Shown here: positions 1-8,980 of the stretch, piece after piece
Layout: the number at the start of each line of letters is the position of its first letter
Position numbering within the stretch: position 1 is the stretch's first letter
Origin: Paracoccus sp. UBA889
GTDB taxonomy: Bacteria; Pseudomonadota; Alphaproteobacteria; Rhodobacterales; Rhodobacteraceae
NCBI GenBank assembly: GCA_002294185.1
Contig: DBFD01000046.1
Coordinates: forward strand, 1 to 64,000
DNA: 64,000 bases
Direction: 5' to 3'
Position numbers and translations under genes: made by a program
Notes under the pieces: model-generated
What the model was told of the DNA's origin: nothing
Databases searched by the model: none
The model's input: only the letters and a program-made list of their open reading frames with translations

Positions 1-1214
1 TAGCGGTATTCCGCAAGAACTCCGTTGTAGAGGGTCGGCTGGTCGATCAGCGCGCGAAAAGCGGGAAACTGATAAGCGTCGGAAGCCGTCGGCACAAGCA
101 GGAGATCGGGCTTGCGTTCGTCCAGCGCCGCAAGCGAACAGGCGGCAGGCTCGGTCGCGCGTCGGATGACGTGGTCGGGCCGGAACGCCGCCCATTCTTC
201 CTCGGTCCCCTCGACGATGACGCGATCTGCGACCCGCATGGCGCCCCGCCATGCGGGCGCGCCGTCAGCGCTGCCGGTCGCCCAGAGATGCACCGGAACG
301 CCAGCGTCGCGGGCGGCATCGAAAAAGGCGGAGCCGCGTTCGGGAAGATCGCCTGTCAGACTGGCGAAGGCCTGGTTCCATTCCCCACCCTCACCGGAGC
401 CGCCCCCGGTCGCCGCAGCCTCGACCACCACGATCTCCAGGTCGAGATAGCGGAACTGATCGAGATATTCCGCCTCGCGCAGCCAGATCGTCTCGGTCAG
501 CCAGGAAAGCCGTTCGAAGCCGCGCTCCGAGCCGATAAAGCCGATGCGCGGCGCGTTGTCGCCCTGGGCTCGAAGACGCTCTCGTCGCGTTTGCGCCTCG
601 GCCTGCCATTCGGCGGCGGCGATCGACGACAGCACCGGTGCCCAATCGCCACCCGGCTTGAAATGGCTTTGCAGCGCAGCCATCTGCGCGGCACCGGCAT
701 GGCAGGCGAGGGCGATCACCTCTTCCGTTGTTTCGGGGAAGAGGCGGCGAATAAGCCGCTCTCTCTGGCGGCTATAGCGGGTCTGCAGGCTCGACGCGCG
801 CCGGCCCGCCTCGCGGCCCCAGTCGATCGCGGATTCGAGCACTCGTGCCGAACGCAGTCTTGCCGTGTCCGCCCATCCTCCGATGCGAAGCGAGACAGCA
901 TCGGGAGGCGCGGGAAGATACCAGATGGCGGTGGCAGCCGCATCGCCGGCATCGGTTCGAGGGCCGGATGGAAGGACTTCGACCGATTCCGGCAGGTCCA
1001 CCACGATGGCGCCGGTGGCGAGATAGGGATCGATCACGCGCTTGCGCGAATCCAGAAACCGGACCGATACCTTCGCCCTGCCAAGCGCGCGACCAGCACC
1101 TTCAGGTTCGACGGACTGAAGCAGAAGGCGAATTTCCAGGACATCGCCCGGCGTCACCGGAAAGATCACCGTTGTCTCTCCGTCATCGCCTTGATCCGAA
1201 ATGGGTGGGTTCAT
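1..1214 (-). CDS. Glycosyltransferase-like protein, N-terminal part (runs off left edge)
   Basis: An uninterrupted leftward frame of about 404 codons begins at the ATG at 1212-1214 and leaves the window without a stop. An in-frame TGA lies two codons upstream, which fixes this ATG as the first possible start. The first half is an uncharacterised beta-rich region. From about residue 220 the text (PRIGFIGSERGFERL, then LDLEIVVVEAA, VPVHLWATG, RVADRVIVEG) looks like the N-terminal Rossmann half of a GT-B or CgeB-like glycosyltransferase. The catalytic half would lie outside the window. A 6-bp inverted repeat (GCCGAT/ATCGGC, 1238-1254) sits just upstream. The coding frame is clear; the family assignment is tentative. 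Confidence 0.55.
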   Translation of the reverse strand, partial: MNPPISDQGDDGETTVIFPVTPGDVLEIRLLLQSVEPEGAGRALGRAKVSVRFLDSRKRVIDPYLATGAIVVDLPESVEVLPSGPRTDAGDAAATAIWYLPAPPDAVSLRIGGWADTARLRSARVLESAIDWGREAGRRASSLQTRYSRQRERLIRRLFPETTEEVIALACHAGAAQMAALQSHFKPGGDWAPVLSSIAAAEWQAEAQTRRERLRAQGDNAPRIGFIGSERGFERLSWLTETIWLREAEYLDQFRYLDLEIVVVEAAATGGGSGEGGEWNQAFASLTGDLPERGSAFFDAARDAGVPVHLWATGSADGAPAWRGAMRVADRVIVEGTEEEWAAFRPDHVIRRATEPAACSLAALDERKPDLLLVPTASDAYQFPAFRALIDQPTLYNGVLAEYR

Positions 1215-1429
1215 GAATCAGTTCGCTCACGGATTGGGCCGATCTATCATCGGCGCTTAGCACCTGCCACGACCTGTGATCAACCCGAGGATGAAAAGCC
1301 CGGTATCCAACGGTTTCCGGCAACGGATCTGTCAGGCCCGCGCGGCGGTGTCCAGGCTGGCCTCGTCACCGAAGCTTTCCCTTGCGCGCCGGATTGAGAT
1401 TCCGGCACGCCAGTCCGCCATTCGGTGCC

Positions 1430-1506
1430 TGGTGACCCCGCCAGGACTTGAACCCGGAACCTAGCGCTTAGAAGGCGCTTGCTCTATCCAGTTGAGCTAC
1501 GGGGCC
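1430..1506 (-). tRNA. tRNA-Arg (anticodon TCT)
   Basis: On the minus strand a full cloverleaf can be folded. The acceptor stem is GGCCCCG with CGGGGTC, the D-stem GCTC/GAGC, the anticodon stem AGCGC/GCGCT closing the loop CTTCTAA (anticodon TCT, reading AGA), and the T-stem CCGGG/CCTGG with loop TTCAAGT. The 3' CCA is encoded. It stands alone between two leftward genes. Confidence 0.95.
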
Positions 1507-1688
1507 GTGCCGCCTTGATAGCGGCTGGAATACCGGTCCGCAACGCAGGGCGTCGGTGTCGCGCGTCCGATTTCTGATCGCCGGGCGAAATCCGGCAAGC
1601 CCGCGGCGCCCGCCCGGCCGCCCGATCCGGATGGCCGGATGCCGTATCGGCAAGGCGGCTTGCCAAATGCCCGTCCACGACCGAGGGG

Positions 1689-2183
1689 TCACAATGCCAG
1701 CGTCATGAAAACGCTGTTGGGATCCTCGCGATAGGCTCCGAAAGGCGGGCAGATGGAAAAACCCGCGCGGCCATACAACGCCCGCGCCGCGGCGAAAGAT
1801 GCCTGCGCACCGGTTTCCAGCGACAGCTGCGTCAGACCATCGCGCCTTGCATGATCGATCATGTGCACCAGAAGAAGCCGCGACAGACCGGCGCCGCGAT
1901 ATTCGGCCAGAACATGCATCGACTTGATCTCGGCATGGCCGTTGCACAACCGCTTCAGCGCGCCCATCGCGACCGCAAATCCGTTCCGGCGGGCGACGAA
2001 GAAGGCGATCTCGGGAACGGCCAGACCCTCTCGCGGCAGGGCGTGGTTCGATTCGGGTGGGGTGTCGGCATGCATCTCGGCCCAGTGGCGCCGAAACAGG
2101 GGCGCCAGATCCGCGGCCAGGGGGTTTTCGACGGCGATGGTCAGGTCCGCCCCGTCAGACGAACAAGGATGTGACTCGTTCAA
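1689..2183 (-). CDS. GNAT-family N-acetyltransferase
   Basis: This 164-residue protein matches small single-domain GNAT enzymes, which move an acetyl group from acetyl-CoA to an amine. The acetyl-CoA pyrophosphate loop is visible as EYRGAGLSRLLL, preceded by the beta-strand EIKSMHVL and followed by LSLETG and ALYGRAGF, the usual C-terminal half of the fold. An ATPPES-like opening (ADTPPESNHAL) is typical of the YsnE/PhnO-like subgroup. The frame is open further upstream, but a GGGGAG ribosome-binding site lies about 8 bases before the TTG at 2181-2183, so I take that as the start. The substrate is unknown. Confidence 0.8.
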   Translation of the reverse strand: MNESHPCSSDGADLTIAVENPLAADLAPLFRRHWAEMHADTPPESNHALPREGLAVPEIAFFVARRNGFAVAMGALKRLCNGHAEIKSMHVLAEYRGAGLSRLLLVHMIDHARRDGLTQLSLETGAQASFAAARALYGRAGFSICPPFGAYREDPNSVFMTLAL

Positions 2184-2327
2184 CGCTTGCTCCCCGTGCC
2201 TTTGATCTGGTCGAGAACACCGATATGCGATGTCCGGATCGACTGAAAGGTGTCTTGCCCTGGCTGCGATCATCGGCGGAATGTGAAACGAGATACCGCG
2301 CAAGCCGGGGCGATCGCGCCGATCCTC

Positions 2328-2380
2328 GCACTCTTTCCAAATACCTTCGGGGGGTCCGGGGGGCGACGCGCCCCCGGCCG
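2328..2380 (-). terminator. Hairpin plus GGTATTT-box element, copy 1
   Basis: Read on the minus strand downstream of the penicillin-acylase-like gene, this is a GC hairpin (GGGGGCGCGTCGCCCCC) followed by CCCCCCGAAGGTATTTGG. The same layout, a GC hairpin then a GGTATTT box, lies after two other leftward genes near 25.1 and 28.2 kb. It probably acts as a terminator or mRNA 3'-end element. There is no T-run of the classical intrinsic type. Confidence 0.5.
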
Positions 2381-2406
2381 CCCGCCGCCGGCGACCGGGC
2401 GGCGGT

Positions 2407-4830
2407 TCAGCGCGCCGGTTCCAGCCGCGTCACGCCTGTCGCAGCTGCGCGCGCCAGTTCCGGATCAAGCGACATGCCGATATACTCGCCACGCCGCCAC
2501 AGATCGGCCAGATCGTCGTAGTGGCGCGACAGCGGGTGTCCCGATTGCCCGGTTGACAGGATGAAGACCGAGGAATCCGGATCGGCCAGATCATAGACGC
2601 CGCGATAGCCCGGACCCGACACCGCCTCGTAGGGTCGTTCGGCCCCGCCCAGCAAGCCGGTGCGCGAGACGGTGAAATCGCCGCCCGACAGCGATTGCGT
2701 CAGGTTCACCACCCAGCCAAGCGCCGGAAGATAGCCGAGGCCGGGGTGAATCTGCCGGCCCTGATGCGCGTCCCCCCACCGCCAGCTTGCCACATCGGGA
2801 CCGAAACGCTGACTCAGATCCAGGATTGCGCTGTCCAGCGCCTGCCGCGCGATGGTCGTGCAATCCTCGATGGGCGCGCTTTGCACCACGTCGCACCAGC
2901 GCGCCGCGCCGCCTGTATTCCGGAACACGGCATCGATGAAACCCGGATACAGGCGGGTGATGTCCTCGGCCAGCGGACCGATCTCGTCGCGGATCAGACG
3001 ATCCTGCAGGGCCTGCATCCAGGCGGTATAGATCAGCGGCTCGGGCAGGTGTTCGCTCATCGAGCCATCCCATTCGGCCAGCAGGTTCAGCGCGTCCTGC
3101 CTCTGCCGCTCGGGCGTGCCGGCGGCGGCGGGATCGCCGGTGAACCACAGATCGGCCCCGACCAGAGGCAGCAGCGCCCGCGCCGCGGGGCTGACCACGT
3201 CCAGCTGCGCGGCGATGAAGCTGTCGCGGGAATGGATTTCCCGGTCGTCAAGCAGGCGCCCCAGACGGGCCCGGCGCAGGGCAAGCGGGCCGCGTTCCCC
3301 GGTCGCGATCACGACCGCATCGCGCGAAGGAGCCACCGCCTTGCCCGGCCCGGATTCGTCGACTCCCTGCCACTGACCCGCGCGCAGCCAGCCCGGCACC
3401 GGCATCTGGCCGCCGGTCGGATGATCCGTGGCGCGACGCGGCAGGGCGCCCACCGTGACCTGGCGCACCCGTTTCGGATCGGCCAGAGTCACGTTCATCG
3501 CGGGCGCGACGGTGCGGCGCATGGCGGTCGCGGCGCTGTCGATATCGGTCGCCCGCATCAGTCCGATCAGTGCCGACATGGTGCTGTCGTCGCGCACCGA
3601 GCCGGTCCAGCGCAGGGCCGCGACGTAGCCCTGGGGCGTCACGCTGCGCAGCCCCGGATCCAGCGCCGGCACCAGCGGACCATTATCGGTCCAGCGTAAC
3701 GTGATCGGGCGATCGGATTCGTCCAGCACCCGGATCACCTCGGTCCGGGTGCGGAAATCGGTCCAGCCGTCAGGGCCGCGATAGCGGTTCGGATTGCCGG
3801 GCTGGACCTCCTCCATCGCGATATCGGCGTCGTCCACCGGCGCGGGCGAGATCCCCCAGGCCAGCTGCGGATTGCGTCCCGACAGGACCACCGGCATCCC
3901 CGGTATCGTCGCGCCGATCACCCCGCCCGAGGTCAGTTGCAGCCGCGCCAGATAATAGAGCGATGGCGCGATCAGCGGAATATCCAGATCATTGGCCAGC
4001 AGCGCGCCGCCGGCGGCGGTTCGTCCCGATGCCGCGGCGAAGCCGTTGCCGCCCAGACCCGCCCCGGGCCGCAGGAAACCGGCCACGTCGCGCAGGCCGG
4101 CCGGCTGCGACAGCTTCTCGGGCGCGGGCATGGCCAGGCCGGGAAACAGATCGCGGTATCGGGGCAGGGCGCGGGGTTCGGCCTCGCCGGTCAGCACCTC
4201 GGGGCCACGATCGGGATCGGCCAGCGACAGCCGGGCGCGCAGGATCTCTTCGGCCGCGGCATCGGTCGTCGCGGCGGCCAGAAGTTTCAGGATCGCAAGG
4301 GAATCGGCGGGCTGCCAATAGGCGATGTCCTGCGGCACCAGAAAGAATTCCGGCGCGCCCCGGCCAAGCGCGCCGTCATTCACCTTGGCGATCCACTGAT
4401 TGACGCCCGCCGCATAGGCTTCCAGCGCGGATCGGGTGGCCTCGTCCTGCGCCTCGAGCGAGGCGGCGGCGCTGCGATAGATTTCCAGCCGCCGCGCCAG
4501 ATCGTCGGCGGCAAAGGCGCCCGCGCCATAAACTTCGGACAGCCGGCCCTGGGCCGCGCGGCGCAGCAGGGTCATCTGGAACAGCCGGTCCTGGGCATGG
4601 GCCAGGCCCAGGGCGAAGAACACATCCTCGTCGGTCTGCCCGAAGATGTTGGGCACGTCTTCGGTCGAACGCACGATCTCGACCGGGGCCGAAATGCCGC
4701 TGACGGTCAGCGTCGCGTCGTAGTCTGGCAACGAGCGGACGAAGAAATACCACGCCAGCACCACGGCCAGCACCAGCACGACGATCAGCGCAATCGTCAG
4801 CCTCAGCAGCCAGCGGAACAGGGTCAGCAT
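2407..4830 (-). CDS. Penicillin acylase family (S45) protein lacking the usual nucleophile
   Basis: The 807-residue product has the length and layout of S45 N-terminal-nucleophile amidases. It has an N-terminal membrane anchor (about residues 3-30), an alpha-subunit region with VEIVRSTEDVPNIFGQTDED and GLAHAQDRLFQMTLLRR, and a beta-subunit region with GGALLANDLDIPL and PVVLSGRNPQLAWGIS. In the family, self-cleavage exposes a Ser at a GSNNW-like site. Here the matching place reads GLGGNGF (about residues 259-264), with Gly261 where Ser is expected. The protein may therefore be uncleaved or inactive, or use another residue. The frame stays open to 4968, but the ATG at 4828-4830 gives the normal membrane-anchor start. 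Expected location is the inner membrane, facing the periplasm. Confidence 0.82.
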   Translation of the reverse strand: MLTLFRWLLRLTIALIVVLVLAVVLAWYFFVRSLPDYDATLTVSGISAPVEIVRSTEDVPNIFGQTDEDVFFALGLAHAQDRLFQMTLLRRAAQGRLSEVYGAGAFAADDLARRLEIYRSAAASLEAQDEATRSALEAYAAGVNQWIAKVNDGALGRGAPEFFLVPQDIAYWQPADSLAILKLLAAATTDAAAEEILRARLSLADPDRGPEVLTGEAEPRALPRYRDLFPGLAMPAPEKLSQPAGLRDVAGFLRPGAGLGGNGFAAASGRTAAGGALLANDLDIPLIAPSLYYLARLQLTSGGVIGATIPGMPVVLSGRNPQLAWGISPAPVDDADIAMEEVQPGNPNRYRGPDGWTDFRTRTEVIRVLDESDRPITLRWTDNGPLVPALDPGLRSVTPQGYVAALRWTGSVRDDSTMSALIGLMRATDIDSAATAMRRTVAPAMNVTLADPKRVRQVTVGALPRRATDHPTGGQMPVPGWLRAGQWQGVDESGPGKAVAPSRDAVVIATGERGPLALRRARLGRLLDDREIHSRDSFIAAQLDVVSPAARALLPLVGADLWFTGDPAAAGTPERQRQDALNLLAEWDGSMSEHLPEPLIYTAWMQALQDRLIRDEIGPLAEDITRLYPGFIDAVFRNTGGAARWCDVVQSAPIEDCTTIARQALDSAILDLSQRFGPDVASWRWGDAHQGRQIHPGLGYLPALGWVVNLTQSLSGGDFTVSRTGLLGGAERPYEAVSGPGYRGVYDLADPDSSVFILSTGQSGHPLSRHYDDLADLWRRGEYIGMSLDPELARAAATGVTRLEPAR

Positions 4831-5017
4831 CTCGGGCGGAATTCCATGTGCGGCGCGGCGCCTGTTCTTCGGGCGCATCGGCCGGCTTGACCGGGACGCG
4901 CGGGGGTGGTGGGTTGCTGCATAGGACAGCCGCGCGGGCATTTCAACGCGGGGTTGGGCCGGCGCCAAAGAAGGCCCGGCCCCTGTCGGCGCAAGGCAAC
5001 AGCGGAGGATCGGCGCG

Positions 5018-5884
5018 ATGGCGAAAGTGGCATTTCTGGGACTGGGCGTGATGGGCGGCCCGATGGCGGGGCATCTGAAGGCGGCGGGCCACGAGGTGAC
5101 GGTTTACAACCGCACGGCATCCCGCGCGAAGGAATGGGTGGCCAGGCATGGCGGCGCCAGCGCGCCCAGCCCCCGCGAGGCGGCCGAAGGCGCCGATTTC
5201 GTGATGGCCTGCGTCGGCAATGACGACGACCTGCGCGCGATCTGCCTTGGCGATGACGGCGCCTTTGCCGGCATGGCCAAGGGCGCGGTCTTCGTCGATC
5301 ACACCACCGTCTCGGCGGCTGTCACGCGGGATCTGGCCGCACTGGCCGCGGCGGCCGGGATCGGCTACGTGGACGCGCCGATCTCGGGCGGGCAGGCGGG
5401 GGCCGAGAATGGCAAATTGTCGGTGATGTGCGGCGGCGCGCAGGCCGATTTCGACCGCGCCGCGCCGGTGATCGACGCCTATGCCAAGATTTGCCGTCTG
5501 ATGGGCGATGTCGGGGCGGGCCAGATCACGAAGATGTGCAACCAGATCGCCATCGCCGGGCTGGTCCAGGCGCTGTCCGAATCGCTGGCCTTCGCGAAGA
5601 AATCCGGCCTCGAGGTCGGCCGGGTGGTCGAAGTCATCTCGCAGGGTGCCGCCGGTAGCTGGCAGATGGAGAACCGCCACAAGACCATGGATGCGGGCGA
5701 ATTCGATCATGGCTTCGCCGTGGACTGGATGCGCAAGGATCTGGCGATCTGCCTGTCGGCGGCGGATGAGGTGGGCGCATCGCTGCCGGTCACGGCGCTG
5801 ATCGACCAGTTCTACAAGGAGGTTCAGGGCATGGGCGGCGGCCGCTGGGACACCTCGGCCCTGATCGCCCGTCTGACCCGGTGA
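5018..5884 (+). CDS. NAD(P)-dependent 3-hydroxyisobutyrate dehydrogenase-family oxidoreductase
   Basis: This 288-residue cytosolic enzyme belongs to the beta-hydroxyacid dehydrogenase family. The Rossmann motif GLGVMGGPM is at the N terminus, followed by VTVYNRT; the Arg here is common in NADPH-preferring glyoxylate/succinate-semialdehyde reductases. The substrate motif DAPISGGQAGAENGKLSVM is near residue 120 and the catalytic-lysine motif GAGQITKMCNQ near 165-175. It could act on tartronate semialdehyde, hydroxyisobutyrate or a related acid. GGAGG precedes the ATG. A GTGA overlap joins it to the cupin gene, so the two are probably co-translated. Confidence 0.88.
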   Translation: MAKVAFLGLGVMGGPMAGHLKAAGHEVTVYNRTASRAKEWVARHGGASAPSPREAAEGADFVMACVGNDDDLRAICLGDDGAFAGMAKGAVFVDHTTVSAAVTRDLAALAAAAGIGYVDAPISGGQAGAENGKLSVMCGGAQADFDRAAPVIDAYAKICRLMGDVGAGQITKMCNQIAIAGLVQALSESLAFAKKSGLEVGRVVEVISQGAAGSWQMENRHKTMDAGEFDHGFAVDWMRKDLAICLSAADEVGASLPVTALIDQFYKEVQGMGGGRWDTSALIARLTR

Positions 5885-6264
5885 AACCGGTCCTGCACCG
5901 GGCCGTCTGCGACGATCCGCAACCGGAATGGTTCGAGCGGCGTTTCGCCCTGCACGGCTGGACCGGAAGCTGGCGCGACGGCGTGTTCGACTGGCATCAT
6001 TATCACCTCACCACGCACGAGGTGCTGGGCTGTTATGCGGGCAGGGCCATTCTGCTTCTGGGCGGCGAGGCGGGACAAAGGGTCACGTTGTCCGCGGGCG
6101 ATGTTGTCATCATCCCCGCCGGGCTGGCCCACAAGCGGCTTGACGCTGAGGCCGGCTTTGCCGTTGTCGGCGCCTATCCGGGCGGCGGGCGGCCCGACAT
6201 GCAACGGGGCGAGGGCGAGCCCTGCCCGCTGCCGAAATGGAAGACCGACCCGGTTTTCGGCTGA
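5881..6264 (+). CDS. Cupin-domain protein (YjlB-like)
   Basis: A 127-residue single-cupin protein. The first cupin motif is visible as HHYHLTTHEVLGCYAGRA and the second as LSAGDVVIIPAGLAHKRL, which give the metal-binding His residues. The sequence resembles Bacillus YjlB-type proteins of unknown role. Translation starts at a GTG that overlaps the stop of the dehydrogenase upstream by 4 bp. Its position suggests a role linked to that enzyme's substrate, but nothing more specific can be read. Confidence 0.78.
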   Translation: MKPVLHRAVCDDPQPEWFERRFALHGWTGSWRDGVFDWHHYHLTTHEVLGCYAGRAILLLGGEAGQRVTLSAGDVVIIPAGLAHKRLDAEAGFAVVGAYPGGGRPDMQRGEGEPCPLPKWKTDPVFG

Positions 6265-6299
6265 CGGCGCCGGGCGGAGGTAAAGAAGGAAGTTTGTCA

Positions 6300-6683
6300 T
6301 TGTCTTACAAATCCCTCGTCGGCCAGATCGAATTCGACATTCTCTCTGTCAGCGATACCGAGGCCCTGGGCGAAATGGCGATCCAGCCGGGAATCATGAA
6401 CTCCTTCGGCACGATTCATGCCGGCGCGCTGGTCTGGTTTGCCGATGTGATCGCGACCAATCTGGTCGTCGGCGAAGAGCAGGTGACCGAGGGCGGCGAC
6501 AGCATGCCCGTCGCCGTCACGCTGAATGCCCAGGTGCTGTCCAACCGTTGCGAGGGGGTGGTGACGGCCAGGGCGTTCTGGTTGCGCCGCGGCCCCCGGG
6601 TTTCGACCGTGCGCACGCTGGTGACGGACGAATCCGACCAGGTTCTGCTTGATCTGACCTCGACGCACCAGACCGGCGGATAG
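6300..6683 (+). CDS. PaaI-family hotdog thioesterase
   Basis: A 127-residue hotdog-fold protein of the PaaI/YbgC type, which hydrolyses acyl-CoA thioesters. The family signature is clear in PGIMNSFGTIHAGALVWFADV (His and Gly of the hotdog helix) followed by VAVTLNAQVLSNRCEG and GPRVSTVRTLVTDE. A GAAGGA ribosome-binding site about 9 bases upstream favours the TTG at 6300 as start; the frame is open further upstream to 6237 but would then overlap the cupin gene. It lies 35 bases after that gene and is probably in the same transcript. Confidence 0.85.
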   Translation: MSYKSLVGQIEFDILSVSDTEALGEMAIQPGIMNSFGTIHAGALVWFADVIATNLVVGEEQVTEGGDSMPVAVTLNAQVLSNRCEGVVTARAFWLRRGPRVSTVRTLVTDESDQVLLDLTSTHQTGG

Positions 6684-6688
6684 GGTCG

Positions 6689-7444
6689 TCAGGTGCGGTT
6701 CAGGCCCGGCTCGACCCGCGCCAGCGCTGCCTCGACCGCATCGGCAAAGCTTTGCGGCCCGAGATGCAGGATCCCGGAATGGGCGGCGCAGACCGTCCGC
6801 GTCTCGGCCCAGTCGGCGCCGATGCCGCGGGCCCAGCGGCGAAAATCGTCCGCGGCACCGGGGCGGTCCTGCAGGGCCCGAAGCAGGGTCGGATGAAAGG
6901 TCAGGCGCGGCAGGCCCATGGTCCGGCGCAGCCATTCGGGCAGCGGCAGCACGTTCAGCGTATCATCGACATGGACCGTGCCGCTGGCGGGATGGAAGGC
7001 CAGCAGCGATCCGGCATGGACGCGCTGATCCGCACAGATATAGTCGATCCCCTCGGGCAACGAGAAATCCAGCTCGCCGGCAAGGCGTGCCGCAAGATCG
7101 GCGCTTTCGACCGGCTGGTCCTGCCAGGGCAGATCGGGCCATTTGCGCCAATGACGCCGGGATCCGTAAAGCCGCGCTTGCGGAAACATCTGCGCCATCG
7201 TGGCACAGTGCAGCGTGTGGAAGGGATGCAGGTTCAGGATCGCCTCGACCGCCGCGCCGCCATCGGTCAGGGCCATCACCCTGTCGCGGGTCGGCATGTC
7301 CATGGCACAGGAATCCAGCGCCACGAAGCGCCCCGAGCGCAGCCGCACCAGAGAGGCCTGGGTGCCCACGTTGAGCAGGCCGAACAGCCGCAAATCGCCG
7401 CGAATGTTCCAGAAGCCATTGCCCAGATCGATCAGCCGTTCCAT
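6689..7444 (-). CDS. Metallo-beta-lactamase-fold-like protein
   Basis: This 251-residue protein opens with MERLIDLGNGFWNIRGDL and contains the His-rich motif LNLHPFHTLHC near residue 75, a later VHVDDTLN and a C-terminal AAHSG. These positions fit a degenerate metallo-beta-lactamase fold (DUF4336-like). The frame is open further upstream but inside the preceding gene; the ATG at 7442-7444 lies 2 bp after that gene's stop, so the two are coupled. Pairing with a flavin disulfide reductase suggests a redox or detoxification role. This is inference; the substrate is unknown. Confidence 0.65.
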   Translation of the reverse strand: MERLIDLGNGFWNIRGDLRLFGLLNVGTQASLVRLRSGRFVALDSCAMDMPTRDRVMALTDGGAAVEAILNLHPFHTLHCATMAQMFPQARLYGSRRHWRKWPDLPWQDQPVESADLAARLAGELDFSLPEGIDYICADQRVHAGSLLAFHPASGTVHVDDTLNVLPLPEWLRRTMGLPRLTFHPTLLRALQDRPGAADDFRRWARGIGADWAETRTVCAAHSGILHLGPQSFADAVEAALARVEPGLNRT

Positions 7445-7446
7445 TG

Positions 7447-8871
7447 TCAGCGCCCCGGCGGATCGCCGGGATCGCGGCTGAACGGCACGTCGATCCGGGC
7501 CGCCTTGCATATCTGGCGCAGCGCCGGTCGCATCCCTTCTTCCAGAGTCGGGTGATAGAAGGGGTTTCCCAGCAGGGCTTGCGCCGGGTTTCCCGCTTCG
7601 ATCGCCCATGCCAGCAGATGCGCCAGATGTTCGCCCCCCGGCGCGCACAGATCCGCGCCGATCAGCTTGCCCCGGACATCGGCATTGATCCGCACGACGC
7701 CCTCGGCCCGCGCCTCGACGCGGGCGCGGCCCTGATCGGCATAATCCGAAAGGCCCGACAATCCGGCCTGATCGGGACCCGCGCCGATGGTGGCGGTGGG
7801 TGGATCGGTGAAGATCAGCATGAAGCCATGGTTTCGCCGCACCGGGCCGACCGAGGGGAAGGCGGCCGCGTTGCTGCCCGCGATGCCGCCCTCGGCCGCG
7901 GCTTCGTGCAGGATCGCGACATCGGCATTGACATCACCTGCGATGAAGACCGGCCCGTCGCCGCATTGCATCGTGTTTCGGTCGAACACCGGCACACCGT
8001 CATCGTCCAGCGCCAGACCCGCCCGGTCAAGGTCCAGCCCGGCCAGCGCGGGCGGGCGGCCCGTCGCCAGCAGGACGTGATCGAAATCAGCCTCGCCATC
8101 GTGATCGCCGCTCCAGCGCAGATGGATCGCCTCGTCGCGCGCCTCGGGGATGACCTTGCAGCCCAGCTTCAGGTCCACGTCGCGCGACAGCGAGTCGCGC
8201 AGCACCCGATGCACCCGGTCGCAGCGGATCCGGCCCAGGCGGCGGCCCTGATCGAACAACGTGACGGAAACGCCCAGCCGGCCGAAGGCCTGAGCCAGTT
8301 CCAGCCCGATCGGACCCGCGCCGATCACAGCCAGCCTGTCCGGCAGGTCGGGCAGGTCGAACACGGTGCGATTGGTCAGCAGCCGATCGCCGAGACCCGT
8401 GAATGGCCCCGGCACCAGCGGAAAGGCCCCCGTGGTGATGACGATCGCGCCCGCCTCGATCCGTCGGCCGTCGTCCAGTCGCAAGCTTTTCGGACCGTCG
8501 AACCGCGCGCTGGCGCGGATGCAGGTTCCGGGCGGCAGCCGGTCAAAACCGCGTTTCACCCCGGCGACGAAATCGTCGCGCAGGTCGCGGACCCGCTGCA
8601 TCACCTTGCCGCCATCGATCCGCGCGGGCGGAACCTCGATCCCGAAGACCTCGGCGCGACGCAGGTCATGGGCGGCATGGGCTGCGGCGATCAGCAGCTT
8701 CGATGGCATGCAGCCGACACTGGCGCAGACCGTGCCCGCGAAATAGGGGTCGATCAGCAGGGTTTTCGCCCCCGCCTTCCGGGCCGCGCGTTCGGCCGAA
8801 ATGCCGGCCGTGCCCGCGCCGATCACGGCCACGTCGCATCGCAGATCGTTGCCGCTGCCTGTCTCGCCCAT
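7447..8871 (-). CDS. Dihydrolipoyl dehydrogenase / mercuric-reductase-like flavoprotein
   Basis: A 474-residue pyridine nucleotide-disulfide oxidoreductase. The FAD-binding motif DVAVIGAGTAGISAERAARKAG comes first, then the redox-active disulfide in GTVCASVGCMPSK (CxxxxC). The NAD(P) motif VIGAGPIGLELAQAFGRLG and the second FAD site VFIAGDVNAD follow. The C-terminal dimer domain ends with FYHPTLEEGM, which holds the catalytic His-Glu pair. No lipoyl-complex genes are near, so it may reduce a small disulfide or quinone rather than serve a 2-oxoacid dehydrogenase. The ATG at 8869-8871 follows AGGAAAGGAA; a GTG 21 bases upstream is also open. Confidence 0.85.
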   Translation of the reverse strand: MGETGSGNDLRCDVAVIGAGTAGISAERAARKAGAKTLLIDPYFAGTVCASVGCMPSKLLIAAAHAAHDLRRAEVFGIEVPPARIDGGKVMQRVRDLRDDFVAGVKRGFDRLPPGTCIRASARFDGPKSLRLDDGRRIEAGAIVITTGAFPLVPGPFTGLGDRLLTNRTVFDLPDLPDRLAVIGAGPIGLELAQAFGRLGVSVTLFDQGRRLGRIRCDRVHRVLRDSLSRDVDLKLGCKVIPEARDEAIHLRWSGDHDGEADFDHVLLATGRPPALAGLDLDRAGLALDDDGVPVFDRNTMQCGDGPVFIAGDVNADVAILHEAAAEGGIAGSNAAAFPSVGPVRRNHGFMLIFTDPPTATIGAGPDQAGLSGLSDYADQGRARVEARAEGVVRINADVRGKLIGADLCAPGGEHLAHLLAWAIEAGNPAQALLGNPFYHPTLEEGMRPALRQICKAARIDVPFSRDPGDPPGR

Positions 8872-8980
8872 CCCCGTTCCTTTCCTGTCCACCCAGACAG
8901 AACAAGCCCGGCGCGTCGGGGTTCCTCGCAGCGTCGGTGGGCTTGCAGGCCCGGCCGGAGCGGGATCGCGGCGAGGCGGC

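Noticed and set aside
171..1397. A 408-codon rightward frame at the left edge
   Set aside because: The opposite strand holds an uninterrupted frame with protein-like alternation that runs off the window; the rightward frame would also run nearly to the tRNA and lacks any domain.
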